Shown: positions 1 to 6,473, counted from the first letter of the stretch. The stretch is 7,572 nt of DNA from Acetofilamentum sp. (GCA_020720525.1 DYON01000129.1:1-7572); one strand, 5' to 3'. Program-made: numbers and translations. The notes: generated by a model from the sequence alone, not told the origin.

Positions 1-140
1 GACCTGAGACTATAACCCAAAAAGCGACAAAGATGGGGTATAAAGTGCAAGAATTTGCCAAGGAAAACGGTCGCATTGCGCGTTATATTACCGATAAAGC
101 TGGCAATATCTTCGAAATAAAAGACATCAATTTGGGTTAG
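1..140 (+). CDS. 3' end of a probable VOC (glyoxalase/bleomycin-resistance fold) protein, partial
   Basis: Only the last 45 codons are present, read from base 3 to the TAG at 138-140; the start lies left of the window. The visible tail contains a short helix-like stretch (QKATKMGYKVQEFAKENGR) followed by RYITDKAGNIFEIKDI. The pattern D-x-x-G-N-x-F/I-E-I at the C-terminus is typical of the last beta strand of VOC-superfamily proteins, where the glutamate is often a metal ligand. No substrate can be named from this fragment. It ends 24 bases before the promoter of the next gene, with no obvious hairpin between. The family call rests on one motif and is moderate. Confidence 0.5.
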   Translation, partial: PETITQKATKMGYKVQEFAKENGRIARYITDKAGNIFEIKDINLG

Positions 141-163
141 GGATTTATTCCACCTGCTTTTGG

Positions 164-171
164 TATCTTTG
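164..171 (+). promoter_or_regulatory. Bacteroidota -7 promoter element (TATCTTTG)
   Basis: TATCTTTG matches the Bacteroidota TAnnTTTG consensus exactly and lies 19 bases upstream of the ATG at 191, so transcription would start with a leader of roughly a dozen bases. A good -33 TTTG is not seen at the usual distance; only a TTTA-like stretch near 143-147. It would drive the epimerase-CBS gene and, by overlap and proximity, the next two genes. Confidence 0.7.
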
Positions 172-190
172 CAGCAGAATATTTATTGCA

Positions 191-1198
191 ATGAAAATTT
201 CGGCTTCTCTTTATAGTGCCGGCGACACCAATTTGCAAGAGCTTGTTCGCGAGCTCGATGCCTATCGTTCCGATTATTTCCATATCGATTGCAACAACAA
301 TGCAAGCGTGTTCGACGATATTGCAAGAATTAAAACTTTTTCCAGCACACCCATCGACTTGCATATTATTAGCTCCGAACCACAAAAATACTATGAGCAA
401 ATCATTCAACTTGGTGTAGAGTTGGTAACCATCCAATTCGAAAATATCGAAAGCTGGACTCCACTGCCAGCCAGTTTCAAAGGCAAACTTGGCATCGCAA
501 TCACAACCAACACCAGCATCGACGTTTTTGAACAATTTGCCAATCAGGCTTCGTTTATTTTGTTTATGGCTACTACGCCAGGAAAAAGCGGCGAACCTTT
601 TCAGCCTCAGAATTTCAGAAAAATAAGAGAATTCCGAAATCGCTATCCCGACAAAAAAATCCATGTTGATGGCGGCATCAATGCCGAGCTTTCGTTCATC
701 TTACGAAATATGGGCGTGTATTCGGTGGTGGTTGGTTCGTATTTGTTGAAACAGGAATTTATTGGCTCGGCCATGATGATGCTTCGGAGCAACGAAGTTG
801 GTAGTTCATATTGTGTTGGCGATTTTATGCTAAATAGCGACGAAATTCCAGTTTTGAAATTGTCAGATTATCATTTCCGCCAAATGCTTCAAGTAATCGA
901 CAACTACAAATTGGGTTTTGTAAATATTGTTGACAACAACAATCAACTCATAGGGATTGTCTCAAACGCAGATATTCGGCGAGCTTTATTAAAAAACTGG
1001 GCCCATTTAGAACACTTAAAGGTTGAAGAGGTGATGAATGTTTCGCCAGCCACAGTACGAAGCAGCAATACGGTGAGCCAGCTTCTCGATTATATAAAAA
1101 GTCTTACTTTTCCTGTCCTTTTTCTTCCGGTAACCAACGAAAACGGAGAATTGGTTGGAACGCTCAAATTCAACAACCTAATTAAAGGTGAGTTATGA
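191..1198 (+). CDS. Ribulose-phosphate 3-epimerase-like TIM barrel fused to a KdsD-type CBS domain pair
   Basis: 335 aa. Residues 1 to about 200 resemble ribulose-phosphate 3-epimerase (Rpe). The serine of the first strand (S6), the metal ligands H31-x-D33 and H58, and D160 of HVDGGI are all in place, as is a phosphate-loop-like TTPGKSGEPF (128-137) and VVGSY (180-184). The usual Rpe stretch M-D-G-x-F-V-P-N after the H-x-D is replaced by CNNNASV. Residues about 208-335 form two CBS repeats: a VGDFM...DEIPVL start, GFVNIVDNNNQLIGIVSNADIRRAL (two overlapping blocks, about 242-266), VEEVM, then a second repeat ending LVGTLKFNNLIK. These details are those of the CBS pair of arabinose-5-phosphate isomerase KdsD, whose catalytic SIS domain is absent here. 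Inference: an epimerase or isomerase acting on a pentulose or related sugar phosphate, controlled by a ligand bound to the CBS pair. Its stop overlaps the next start (ATGA), so the two are probably co-translated. The domain calls are firm; the substrate is unknown. Confidence 0.85.
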   Translation: MKISASLYSAGDTNLQELVRELDAYRSDYFHIDCNNNASVFDDIARIKTFSSTPIDLHIISSEPQKYYEQIIQLGVELVTIQFENIESWTPLPASFKGKLGIAITTNTSIDVFEQFANQASFILFMATTPGKSGEPFQPQNFRKIREFRNRYPDKKIHVDGGINAELSFILRNMGVYSVVVGSYLLKQEFIGSAMMMLRSNEVGSSYCVGDFMLNSDEIPVLKLSDYHFRQMLQVIDNYKLGFVNIVDNNNQLIGIVSNADIRRALLKNWAHLEHLKVEEVMNVSPATVRSSNTVSQLLDYIKSLTFPVLFLPVTNENGELVGTLKFNNLIKGEL

Positions 1199-2187
1199 TT
1201 ATTGAATTCAAAAACAACATCGATAGTAAACAAGCCGACAATTTTGCGGCTGCCCACGAAGGAATTCAGCTGCTCTACAACGGAAAAATGCTTGTTGTAA
1301 CTCCTTCGGCTATGAAACAAACCAAGCCTCAATTCGACTCAATCATCGAAAAAAGCTGGGCGATGGATTCGGATATTCAGCTTGCATCGCGCAAATTTCA
1401 AGCAGAAACACGCAATATCGGCATCGGAAACTTCACTTCTGGAATGGCTCAAACTCTTCTCACCATTGGACCATGCGGTGTAGAATCGGAAGAAATGATT
1501 GAGCAAACAGCACAATTAATTTTCGAAATGGGTCTCACAAGCATTCGCGCAGGGGCATTTAAGCCTCGAACATCGCCATACAGCTTTCAGGGAATGGGCG
1601 AAGATGGTTTGAAATTGCTTGTCAAAATGCGCGAAAAATATGGTTTATCGGTTGTAACCGAAGTGCGCGACAGCACTCACATCGACATGATTATCGATTA
1701 TGCCGATGTTGTTCAGGTGGGCGCCAAAGCTATGTACGACCATGGCATTTTAAGAGCCTGTGGCCGTTCTCAAAAACCAATTCTTATCAAACGCGGTTTT
1801 GGAGCCACCTTGCAAGAATTTGTGCAAGCAGCCGAATTTGTTTTATCGGGAGGCAATCCAAATGTAATGCTTTGCGAACGCGGCATCAGAACCTTCGAAA
1901 CCAAATCGCGATTCACACTCGACCTTTGTGGAGTTGCCTATCTGAAAGAATTCACCAACCTTCCAGTAATTCTCGATCCAAGCCATGCAATGGGTTATGC
2001 TTACGGTATTCCCGATTTGGCACGTGCTTCTATTGCAATGGGTGTGGACGGTTTGCTCATCGAAGTACATCCGGACCCAACAGTTGCAAAATCGGATGCA
2101 GCACAGCAACTCACCCACAAACAATTTCGCTCGCTTTTCGAAACACTCAAACCAATTGCAGCTGCTGTTGGTAGAAAAATAGTTTAG
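1195..2187 (+). CDS. Type I-beta DAHP synthase family enzyme (3-deoxy-ulosonate-phosphate synthase)
   Basis: 330 aa. Members condense PEP with an aldose phosphate: erythrose 4-phosphate in DAHP synthase (first step of the shikimate pathway), arabinose 5-phosphate in the related KDO-8-P synthase. Residues 1 to about 70 look like the N-terminal ferredoxin-like regulatory domain of AroF enzymes, ending in the typical LASRKF join. The barrel has GPC (C94), KPRTSPYSFQG (123-133), LIKRG (197-201), LCERGIRTFE (226-235), DPSHA (H264), IEVHP (E290) and SD (D301). The four metal ligands C94, H264, E290 and D301 are intact, and KPRTS points to the DAHP rather than the KDO-8-P branch. Departures include QVGAKAMYDHGIL at 174-186, where the family usually has Q-I-G-A-R-N-M-Q-N-F, SRFTLD (238-243) for T-R-N-T-L-D, and DPSHAMGYAYG (261-271). 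It begins inside the stop of the epimerase-CBS gene. It may be the organism's only shikimate DAHP synthase or a paralogue with a different aldose; sequence alone does not decide. Confidence 0.88.
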   Translation: MIIEFKNNIDSKQADNFAAAHEGIQLLYNGKMLVVTPSAMKQTKPQFDSIIEKSWAMDSDIQLASRKFQAETRNIGIGNFTSGMAQTLLTIGPCGVESEEMIEQTAQLIFEMGLTSIRAGAFKPRTSPYSFQGMGEDGLKLLVKMREKYGLSVVTEVRDSTHIDMIIDYADVVQVGAKAMYDHGILRACGRSQKPILIKRGFGATLQEFVQAAEFVLSGGNPNVMLCERGIRTFETKSRFTLDLCGVAYLKEFTNLPVILDPSHAMGYAYGIPDLARASIAMGVDGLLIEVHPDPTVAKSDAAQQLTHKQFRSLFETLKPIAAAVGRKIV

Positions 2188-2251
2188 ACAACTGTATCTC
2201 ACAGCTCTTCGAGCCATATTGTTCAAACTTCTTAACAATTAGGAATACACC

Positions 2252-2935
2252 ATGAAAACATTTGTATCGAATCTGAAGCAAATAATGAATAGTCGCAATC
2301 TCGACAACCAAAAGCTGTCGAAGTTGAGTTGTATTTCTGTTGAGGACATAGAAACCATATTGTTGCAAAAAAAAAACCCACTTCCTTCGGAAATTGTTTC
2401 AATTTCGACTGCGCTGAATATTTTTCCAGAAAAACTGCTTTTTTCGTCGCCAGGCATTCCCGAAAATTTCGATTGCCGCTTACTTGCTCTCGATGTTGAT
2501 GGAGTGATGACCGATGGCGGCATGTATATTGGTTCCGACCAAAAAGAGTGGAAAAAATTTAGCACCCGCGACGGATTAGCCATCAAAATGGCCTTGCGAC
2601 AAGGAATAGAAGTTGGATTCATTTCGAATGGAAGAAACATCGACCTAATTGGCTACCGTGCCGAAATGCTTGGCGTAAAACGTCTATATGTTGGCACCGA
2701 CGAAAAAATGCCAGTTCTACAATCGTGGTGCATCGAATTGGGAATTTCGCTTCAGCAAGTAGCTTACATTGGCGACGACATCAACGATAAAGAAATTATT
2801 TCGAATGTGGGTTTGGGCACGTGTCCGGCCGATGCCGAAAAAGCAATTATGGCTGTTGCTAAAGTAGTGTTGAATACAGCAGGTGGTCAAGGATGTGTTC
2901 GCGAGCTTGCTTCGATGCTGGGGTGGATTGAATAA
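2252..2935 (+). CDS. KdsC-type HAD phosphatase with N-terminal XRE-like helix-turn-helix
   Basis: 227 aa. Residues about 4-63 have the helical spacing of an XRE/Cro-type DNA-binding domain (LKQIMNSRNL, QKLSKLS, SVEDIETIL, EIVSISTALNI). Residues about 74-225 are a capless HAD phosphatase of the KdsC group: LALDVDGVMTDGG with nucleophile D81 and acid/base D83, STRDGLAIK (104-112), motif II S125 in FISNGR, motif III K152, motif IV GDDINDKE (174-181), and the KdsC tail TAGGQGCVRE (209-218). Ordinary KdsC proteins are about 170-190 aa, and the excess here is the HTH. KdsC hydrolyses KDO 8-phosphate; relatives act on other 8- or 9-carbon ulosonate phosphates. The gene starts 64 bases after the DAHP-synthase-like gene, with no TAnnTTTG element in the gap, so one operon is likely. 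A run of ten A (2367-2376) lies within the HTH region. No internal ATG lies between codon 12 and the HAD nucleophile, so the phosphatase is not readily made alone. The HAD role is clear, the substrate inferred, the HTH probable. Confidence 0.87.
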   Translation: MKTFVSNLKQIMNSRNLDNQKLSKLSCISVEDIETILLQKKNPLPSEIVSISTALNIFPEKLLFSSPGIPENFDCRLLALDVDGVMTDGGMYIGSDQKEWKKFSTRDGLAIKMALRQGIEVGFISNGRNIDLIGYRAEMLGVKRLYVGTDEKMPVLQSWCIELGISLQQVAYIGDDINDKEIISNVGLGTCPADAEKAIMAVAKVVLNTAGGQGCVRELASMLGWIE

Positions 2936-2978
2936 AACACTTTTTTCTATTTTGTGGCGTAGGGGTGGCTTTTTTTTC

Positions 2979-2986
2979 TACCTTTG
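2979..2986 (+). promoter_or_regulatory. Bacteroidota -7 promoter element (TACCTTTG) for prs
   Basis: TACCTTTG is an exact TAnnTTTG match ending 14 bases before the ATG at 3001. The nearest upstream TTTG, at 2951-2954, is 24 bases away, longer than the usual spacing, so the -33 element is uncertain. The position implies a very short leader and rules out the in-frame GTG at 2965, which lies upstream of the likely transcription start. Confidence 0.7.
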
Positions 2987-3000
2987 CAAAAAATTTCAAC

Positions 3001-3945
3001 ATGGACCCAAAGGTAGTATTGTTCTCAGGCCAGGCCACCAAGCCATTAGCCGAAAGGATTGCAGAAGCACACGGATCTCCGCTGGGTAATGTTTCAATCA
3101 CCCATTTTGCAGATGGCGAATTTCAGACATCGTTCGAAGAAACTGTGCGTGGCACCGAACTTTTTCTGATACAATCGACCATTGCTCCAGTTGAAAATTT
3201 GTTTGAATTGCTACTCATGATCGATGCAGCCAAGCGTGCTTCGGCTCATCACATTTATGCAGTGATTCCTTATTATGGTTTTGCACGTCAAGACCGCAAA
3301 GACAAACCCCGTGTGGCAATTGGCGCCAAGCTAATAGCAAATTTGCTTCAAGCCGCAGGCGTTGACCGAGTAATCACAATGGATTTGCATGCCGATCAAA
3401 TTCAAGGCTTTTTCGACATTCCTGTCGATCATCTTTTTGCTTCTTCTATTTTCATTCCATATATCAAAAGCCTCAATCTCCCTAATGTTATTGTAGCATC
3501 GCCCGATACAGGGGGCACCAAAAGAGCTAACTCGTATGCAAAATTTCTCAATTGCGACATGGCTATTTGCTACAAACAGCGTTCGAAACCCAATCAAATT
3601 AGCAATATGACTTTGATTGGCGACGTGAAGGGAAAAGATGTAATTCTTCTCGACGACATTGTTGACACAGCAGGAACTTTGGCAAAATCGGCCGAGCTTA
3701 TGATTGATGCTGGTGCAAATAGTGTGCGTGCTATGTGTACCCATGGAGTTTTAAGTGGAAAAGCATACGAGAATATCGACAACTCGAGCATCTCCGAACT
3801 CATTATAACCGATACCATTCCAAAGGAACACAAATCGGCTAAAGTGAAAGTGCTCTCATCGGCCGAACTTTTTGCCGATGTAATTCAACGAAATTTGACT
3901 TGTGAGTCGATTAGTACTCACTTCAATTTAAACACCTTTATCTAA
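3001..3945 (+). CDS. prs: Ribose-phosphate pyrophosphokinase (PRPP synthetase)
   Basis: 314 aa, the usual length for class I PRPP synthetase. It transfers pyrophosphate from ATP to ribose 5-phosphate, giving PRPP for purine, pyrimidine, NAD, histidine and tryptophan synthesis in the cytosol. Seen in the sequence: FADGE (37-41), YYGFARQDRK (91-100), DLHADQIQGFF (128-138, with metal-binding H130), SPDTGGTKRA (167-176), the flexible-loop residues K192 and R194 in CYKQRSKPN, and the PRPP-binding loop VILLDDIVDTAGTL (214-227). SPDTGG is slightly unusual, since the position of T170 is more often A, H or L. ATG 3001 is chosen over the in-frame GTG 2965 because the promoter element lies between them and the family N-terminus begins at about this methionine. 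rplY follows after 11 bases, so the two are probably one transcript. Confidence 0.96.
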   Translation: MDPKVVLFSGQATKPLAERIAEAHGSPLGNVSITHFADGEFQTSFEETVRGTELFLIQSTIAPVENLFELLLMIDAAKRASAHHIYAVIPYYGFARQDRKDKPRVAIGAKLIANLLQAAGVDRVITMDLHADQIQGFFDIPVDHLFASSIFIPYIKSLNLPNVIVASPDTGGTKRANSYAKFLNCDMAICYKQRSKPNQISNMTLIGDVKGKDVILLDDIVDTAGTLAKSAELMIDAGANSVRAMCTHGVLSGKAYENIDNSSISELIITDTIPKEHKSAKVKVLSSAELFADVIQRNLTCESISTHFNLNTFI

Positions 3946-3956
3946 AACAAAAAACA

Positions 3957-4547
3957 ATGAGAACAGTATCTATGAGCGGTTCCCTCAGAGGGAACGTAGG
4001 GAAAAAAGATGCAAAGAAACTTCGCAAAGAAGGCTTGGTACCTTGTGTAATTTATGGTGGAAAAGAACAAGTTCATTTCTTTACACAAGAAAAACAATTC
4101 AAAGAAGTTATTTACACTCCAAAAGCTTGCTTTGTTGAACTTTCTATCGATGGACAAAAACGCAATGCCATTTTGCAAGAAATTCAATATCACCCTGTAT
4201 CGGACAGCATTCTGCATGTAGATTTTCTCGAATTCTTTGGAGACAAACCCGTCACTTTAAGCATTCCAGTTACAACCATAGGAACTTCACCAGGAGTTTT
4301 AAAAGGTGGAAAACTTGCTCAGAAAGTTAAAAGAGTAAAAGTAACTTCACTTCCCGACAAAATGCCTGAGCAAATTGTTGTTGATATTACTCCTCTCGAG
4401 ATTAACGATGCTGTACGTGCTAAAGACTTGAAAACTGAAGACTATCACATTATGTTGCCACAAAACAACATAATTGTAATGGTTGCTTCGAGCCGTACTG
4501 CTGTTGCTGGTGAGGGCGTAGATGGTGCAGATGCTCCAAAAGCATAA
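3957..4547 (+). CDS. rplY: 50S ribosomal protein L25 / general stress protein Ctc
   Basis: 196 aa, the long two-domain form (bL25 of the Ctc/TL5 type). Residues about 3-92 are the 5S-rRNA-binding L25 domain, with RKEGLVPCVIYGG (23-35) and the conserved YHPVSDSILHVDF (78-90). Residues about 96-180 form the TL5-type C-terminal beta domain, including the GTSPGVLKGG stretch (109-118). The tail is short, with acidic and alanine residues. It sits 11 bases after prs with no promoter between. In many Bacteroidota and other bacteria peptidyl-tRNA hydrolase (pth) follows rplY; here the transcript ends instead at a strong hairpin 18 bases after the stop codon. Confidence 0.96.
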   Translation: MRTVSMSGSLRGNVGKKDAKKLRKEGLVPCVIYGGKEQVHFFTQEKQFKEVIYTPKACFVELSIDGQKRNAILQEIQYHPVSDSILHVDFLEFFGDKPVTLSIPVTTIGTSPGVLKGGKLAQKVKRVKVTSLPDKMPEQIVVDITPLEINDAVRAKDLKTEDYHIMLPQNNIIVMVASSRTAVAGEGVDGADAPKA

Positions 4548-4565
4548 AAATCGAAATATTCGAAC

Positions 4566-4597
4566 AAAAAAAGGCAGGATTTCTCCTGCCTTTTTTT
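4566..4597. terminator. Bidirectional intrinsic terminator between rplY and sppA
   Basis: An inverted repeat pairs 4566-4578 (seven A then GGCAGG) with 4585-4597 (CCTGCC then seven T), 13 bp with a 6-base loop that can close by one more A-T pair. The T-run after the GC stem appears on both strands, so it can end rplY transcripts and the converging sppA transcript. Confidence 0.93.
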
Positions 4598-4613
4598 GTT
4601 TTACCCAATTTTC

Positions 4614-6377
4614 TTAGTGCATAATGAGGAAAAAAGGCAGGCGAGTCTGAACACCACTCATCTGTGTTGCGCGCTGCCATGCATCGAACAATGGAGCAAA
4701 ATCGCCCAGTTCGCTACGCATGATATCGACTGCGCGAGTATCGCTCTGCATGTTTTCGACAAATTCCGTGAAAAAGTCTTTTTCAATTGGAAGTTCTTCA
4801 ATTGAATATTCGGTTATTTCAGCTTCTTTTGCAGCATACGCAATGGCATAATCTATTCCACCGAGTTCGTCCACAAGACCAATTCGCAAAGCATCGACAC
4901 CACACCAAATGCGCCCTTGCCCAATGCTATCAACATCGGCATTTTTCATTTTGCGCCCATCGGCAACACGTTGTACAAATGTGCCATAAATATCTTCAAT
5001 TTGCTTCTGAATAACGGCACGATCGAAATCGCTCATGGGTTTATTTACACCTATATAGTCGGAGTGTTCGTTGGTTTTAACTCCATCGAAAGTAATTCCA
5101 AGCTTGTTGTTGAACATTTTTTGCAAATTGGGAATCACTCCAAAAACACCAATACTTCCAGTGAGGGTGGTTGGCTCGGCATAAATTCTACGGGCTGCAC
5201 AGCTAATATAGTATCCGCCCGACGCAGCATAATCGCCCATCGAAACAACCACAGGTTTTATTTTGTTGGCCAAATACACTTCGCGCCAAATCATTTCGGA
5301 TGCCAATGCATCGCCACCAGGACTGTTTACGCGCAACACAATTGCTTTTATTGCGGGATCGTTTGCTGCATCGCGAATGGTTTTCGACATGGCTTTGCCA
5401 CTTATGGTACCATACGAAGCTTTTCCATTGTTTATTTCGCCAAAAGCATAAATAACGGCAATTCTGTTCTCGCTATATTTAAACATTTTTTCTTTTACAC
5501 TACTGTAGTAGTCGGAAAGACTTAGTGTTGGTGCACCACCTTCGGTTTCCGATTTTGTATTGAGCAACGATTCGAGTTCGTCGCGATATACCAATCCGTC
5601 AACAAGTTTGTATTTCAGAGCGCCACTTGCATCCCAAGCCAACAAACTATCGGCAATGCTGTTGAGGCTAGCAGTATTGACAGCTCTGCTTTTCGAAATT
5701 TGGTCAACTACTTGTCCCCACAAACTATTAGCAAAAGTTTGCAATTGCAAACGATTTGCATCGCTCATTTTATCGAGCATAAAAGGTTCTACTGCACTTT
5801 TGAATTTGCCATGTCGAATTATTTGTGCGTCAACTTCGAGTTTTTCGAGAGCACCTTTAAAAAACATCGATTCCATATAAAGTCCTTTAAATTCAATAGA
5901 TCCTTTTGGGTTGAGATAGAGTTTTTGTGCAACCGAAGCCAAATAAAAAGCTTTTTGCGAATAACTGTCGCCATAAGCAAACACAAATTTACCCGAAGCT
6001 TTGAAGGTATCGAGCTGATTGCGAATAGCTTCGATGGTAGCATAACCAGCATCGAGCCCACTGAGATCGAGCAAAATTCCTCCTATACGCTCGTCGGTAG
6101 CAGCATATTTTATGGTAGCTAAAATCTGATTCAATCCCAACGATTTATCCGATTTCATCGAAGCAAAATCGATATTTTCGAACGGATTGTCGGTAGTCCG
6201 TTCAACAATTGCTTTGTTGAGTTCGATTACCAGTACTGTTTTGTCTTCTACAACAATTTCCGAATCGCCCGACGACATCAGTCCAGAAATAACCCCCATC
6301 ATAACAAAAAACACAACCAAAACAGTGATTAAACAGCCTGTCATGGAAGCGAACATCATTTTAAAGAATTCTTTCAT
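4614..6377 (-). CDS. sppA: Signal peptide peptidase SppA, 67-kDa type
   Basis: 587 aa. A membrane-anchored serine protease that degrades cleaved signal peptides and other membrane peptides. Residues about 14-36 form one hydrophobic N-terminal transmembrane segment after a short basic stretch. Two tandem peptidase S49 domains follow: about 85-255, with the general-base lysine K193 in the typical FKSAVEPF (192-199), and about 305-510, with nucleophile S386 in GDYAASGGYY (381-390) and TGSIGVFG (406-413). The Ser/Lys dyad split over the two halves is characteristic of the long E. coli-type enzyme, and length and layout are normal. The ATG at 6377-6375 gives the expected cytoplasmic start. It stands alone on the minus strand and converges with rplY on the shared terminator. 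Its last coding bases (4630-4641) repeat one arm of that terminator. Confidence 0.96.
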   Translation of the reverse strand: MKEFFKMMFASMTGCLITVLVVFFVMMGVISGLMSSGDSEIVVEDKTVLVIELNKAIVERTTDNPFENIDFASMKSDKSLGLNQILATIKYAATDERIGGILLDLSGLDAGYATIEAIRNQLDTFKASGKFVFAYGDSYSQKAFYLASVAQKLYLNPKGSIEFKGLYMESMFFKGALEKLEVDAQIIRHGKFKSAVEPFMLDKMSDANRLQLQTFANSLWGQVVDQISKSRAVNTASLNSIADSLLAWDASGALKYKLVDGLVYRDELESLLNTKSETEGGAPTLSLSDYYSSVKEKMFKYSENRIAVIYAFGEINNGKASYGTISGKAMSKTIRDAANDPAIKAIVLRVNSPGGDALASEMIWREVYLANKIKPVVVSMGDYAASGGYYISCAARRIYAEPTTLTGSIGVFGVIPNLQKMFNNKLGITFDGVKTNEHSDYIGVNKPMSDFDRAVIQKQIEDIYGTFVQRVADGRKMKNADVDSIGQGRIWCGVDALRIGLVDELGGIDYAIAYAAKEAEITEYSIEELPIEKDFFTEFVENMQSDTRAVDIMRSELGDFAPLFDAWQRATQMSGVQTRLPFFLIMH

Positions 6378-6405
6378 TTTATTTTGATTTTTAGTAATTC
6401 AAGCG

Positions 6406-6433
6406 TAAAAATAGTGTTTTTTAATTCAACAAA
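6406..6433 (-). promoter_or_regulatory. Possible sppA promoter
   Basis: On the minus strand TTTG (6433-6430) is followed after 16 bases by TATTTTTA (6413-6406), one mismatch from TAnnTTTG, placed about 28 bases before the sppA start codon. The TTTG lies at the end of the T-run of the neighbouring hairpin. Moderate match only. Confidence 0.4.
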
Positions 6434-6473
6434 AAAAGATACCGGTGAAAAAATCATTGTTCCGGTATCTTTT
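6431..6473 (-). terminator. Terminator-like hairpin upstream of sppA
   Basis: GATACCGG (6438-6445) pairs with CCGGTATC (6462-6469), and the stem extends through flanking A/T bases to 12 bp (6434-6445 with 6462-6473) around a 16-base loop. Read on the minus strand the stem is followed by seven T; on the plus strand only four. It therefore fits better as a stop for leftward transcripts entering from the right, although no intact minus-strand gene is visible there. It could be a remnant of a lost gene or a shield against read-through into sppA. Confidence 0.55.

Noticed and set aside
191..1198. Naming the first gene rpe or kdsD
   Set aside because: It has only one part of each, so either symbol would assert a substrate that the sequence does not prove.
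1195..2187. Naming the synthase kdsA (KDO-8-P synthase)
   Set aside because: KPRTS and the AroF-like N-terminal domain place it in the DAHP synthase branch; KDO-8-P synthases have K-A-N-R-S at that site. The neighbours alone do not justify the name.
2965..3000. GTG start giving prs twelve extra residues
   Set aside because: The promoter element lies inside this stretch, and the family N-terminus begins at about ATG 3001.
4917..6122. Long plus-strand open frames opposite sppA
   Set aside because: They lie entirely within sppA on the other strand, have no recognisable domains and are explained by its codon use.
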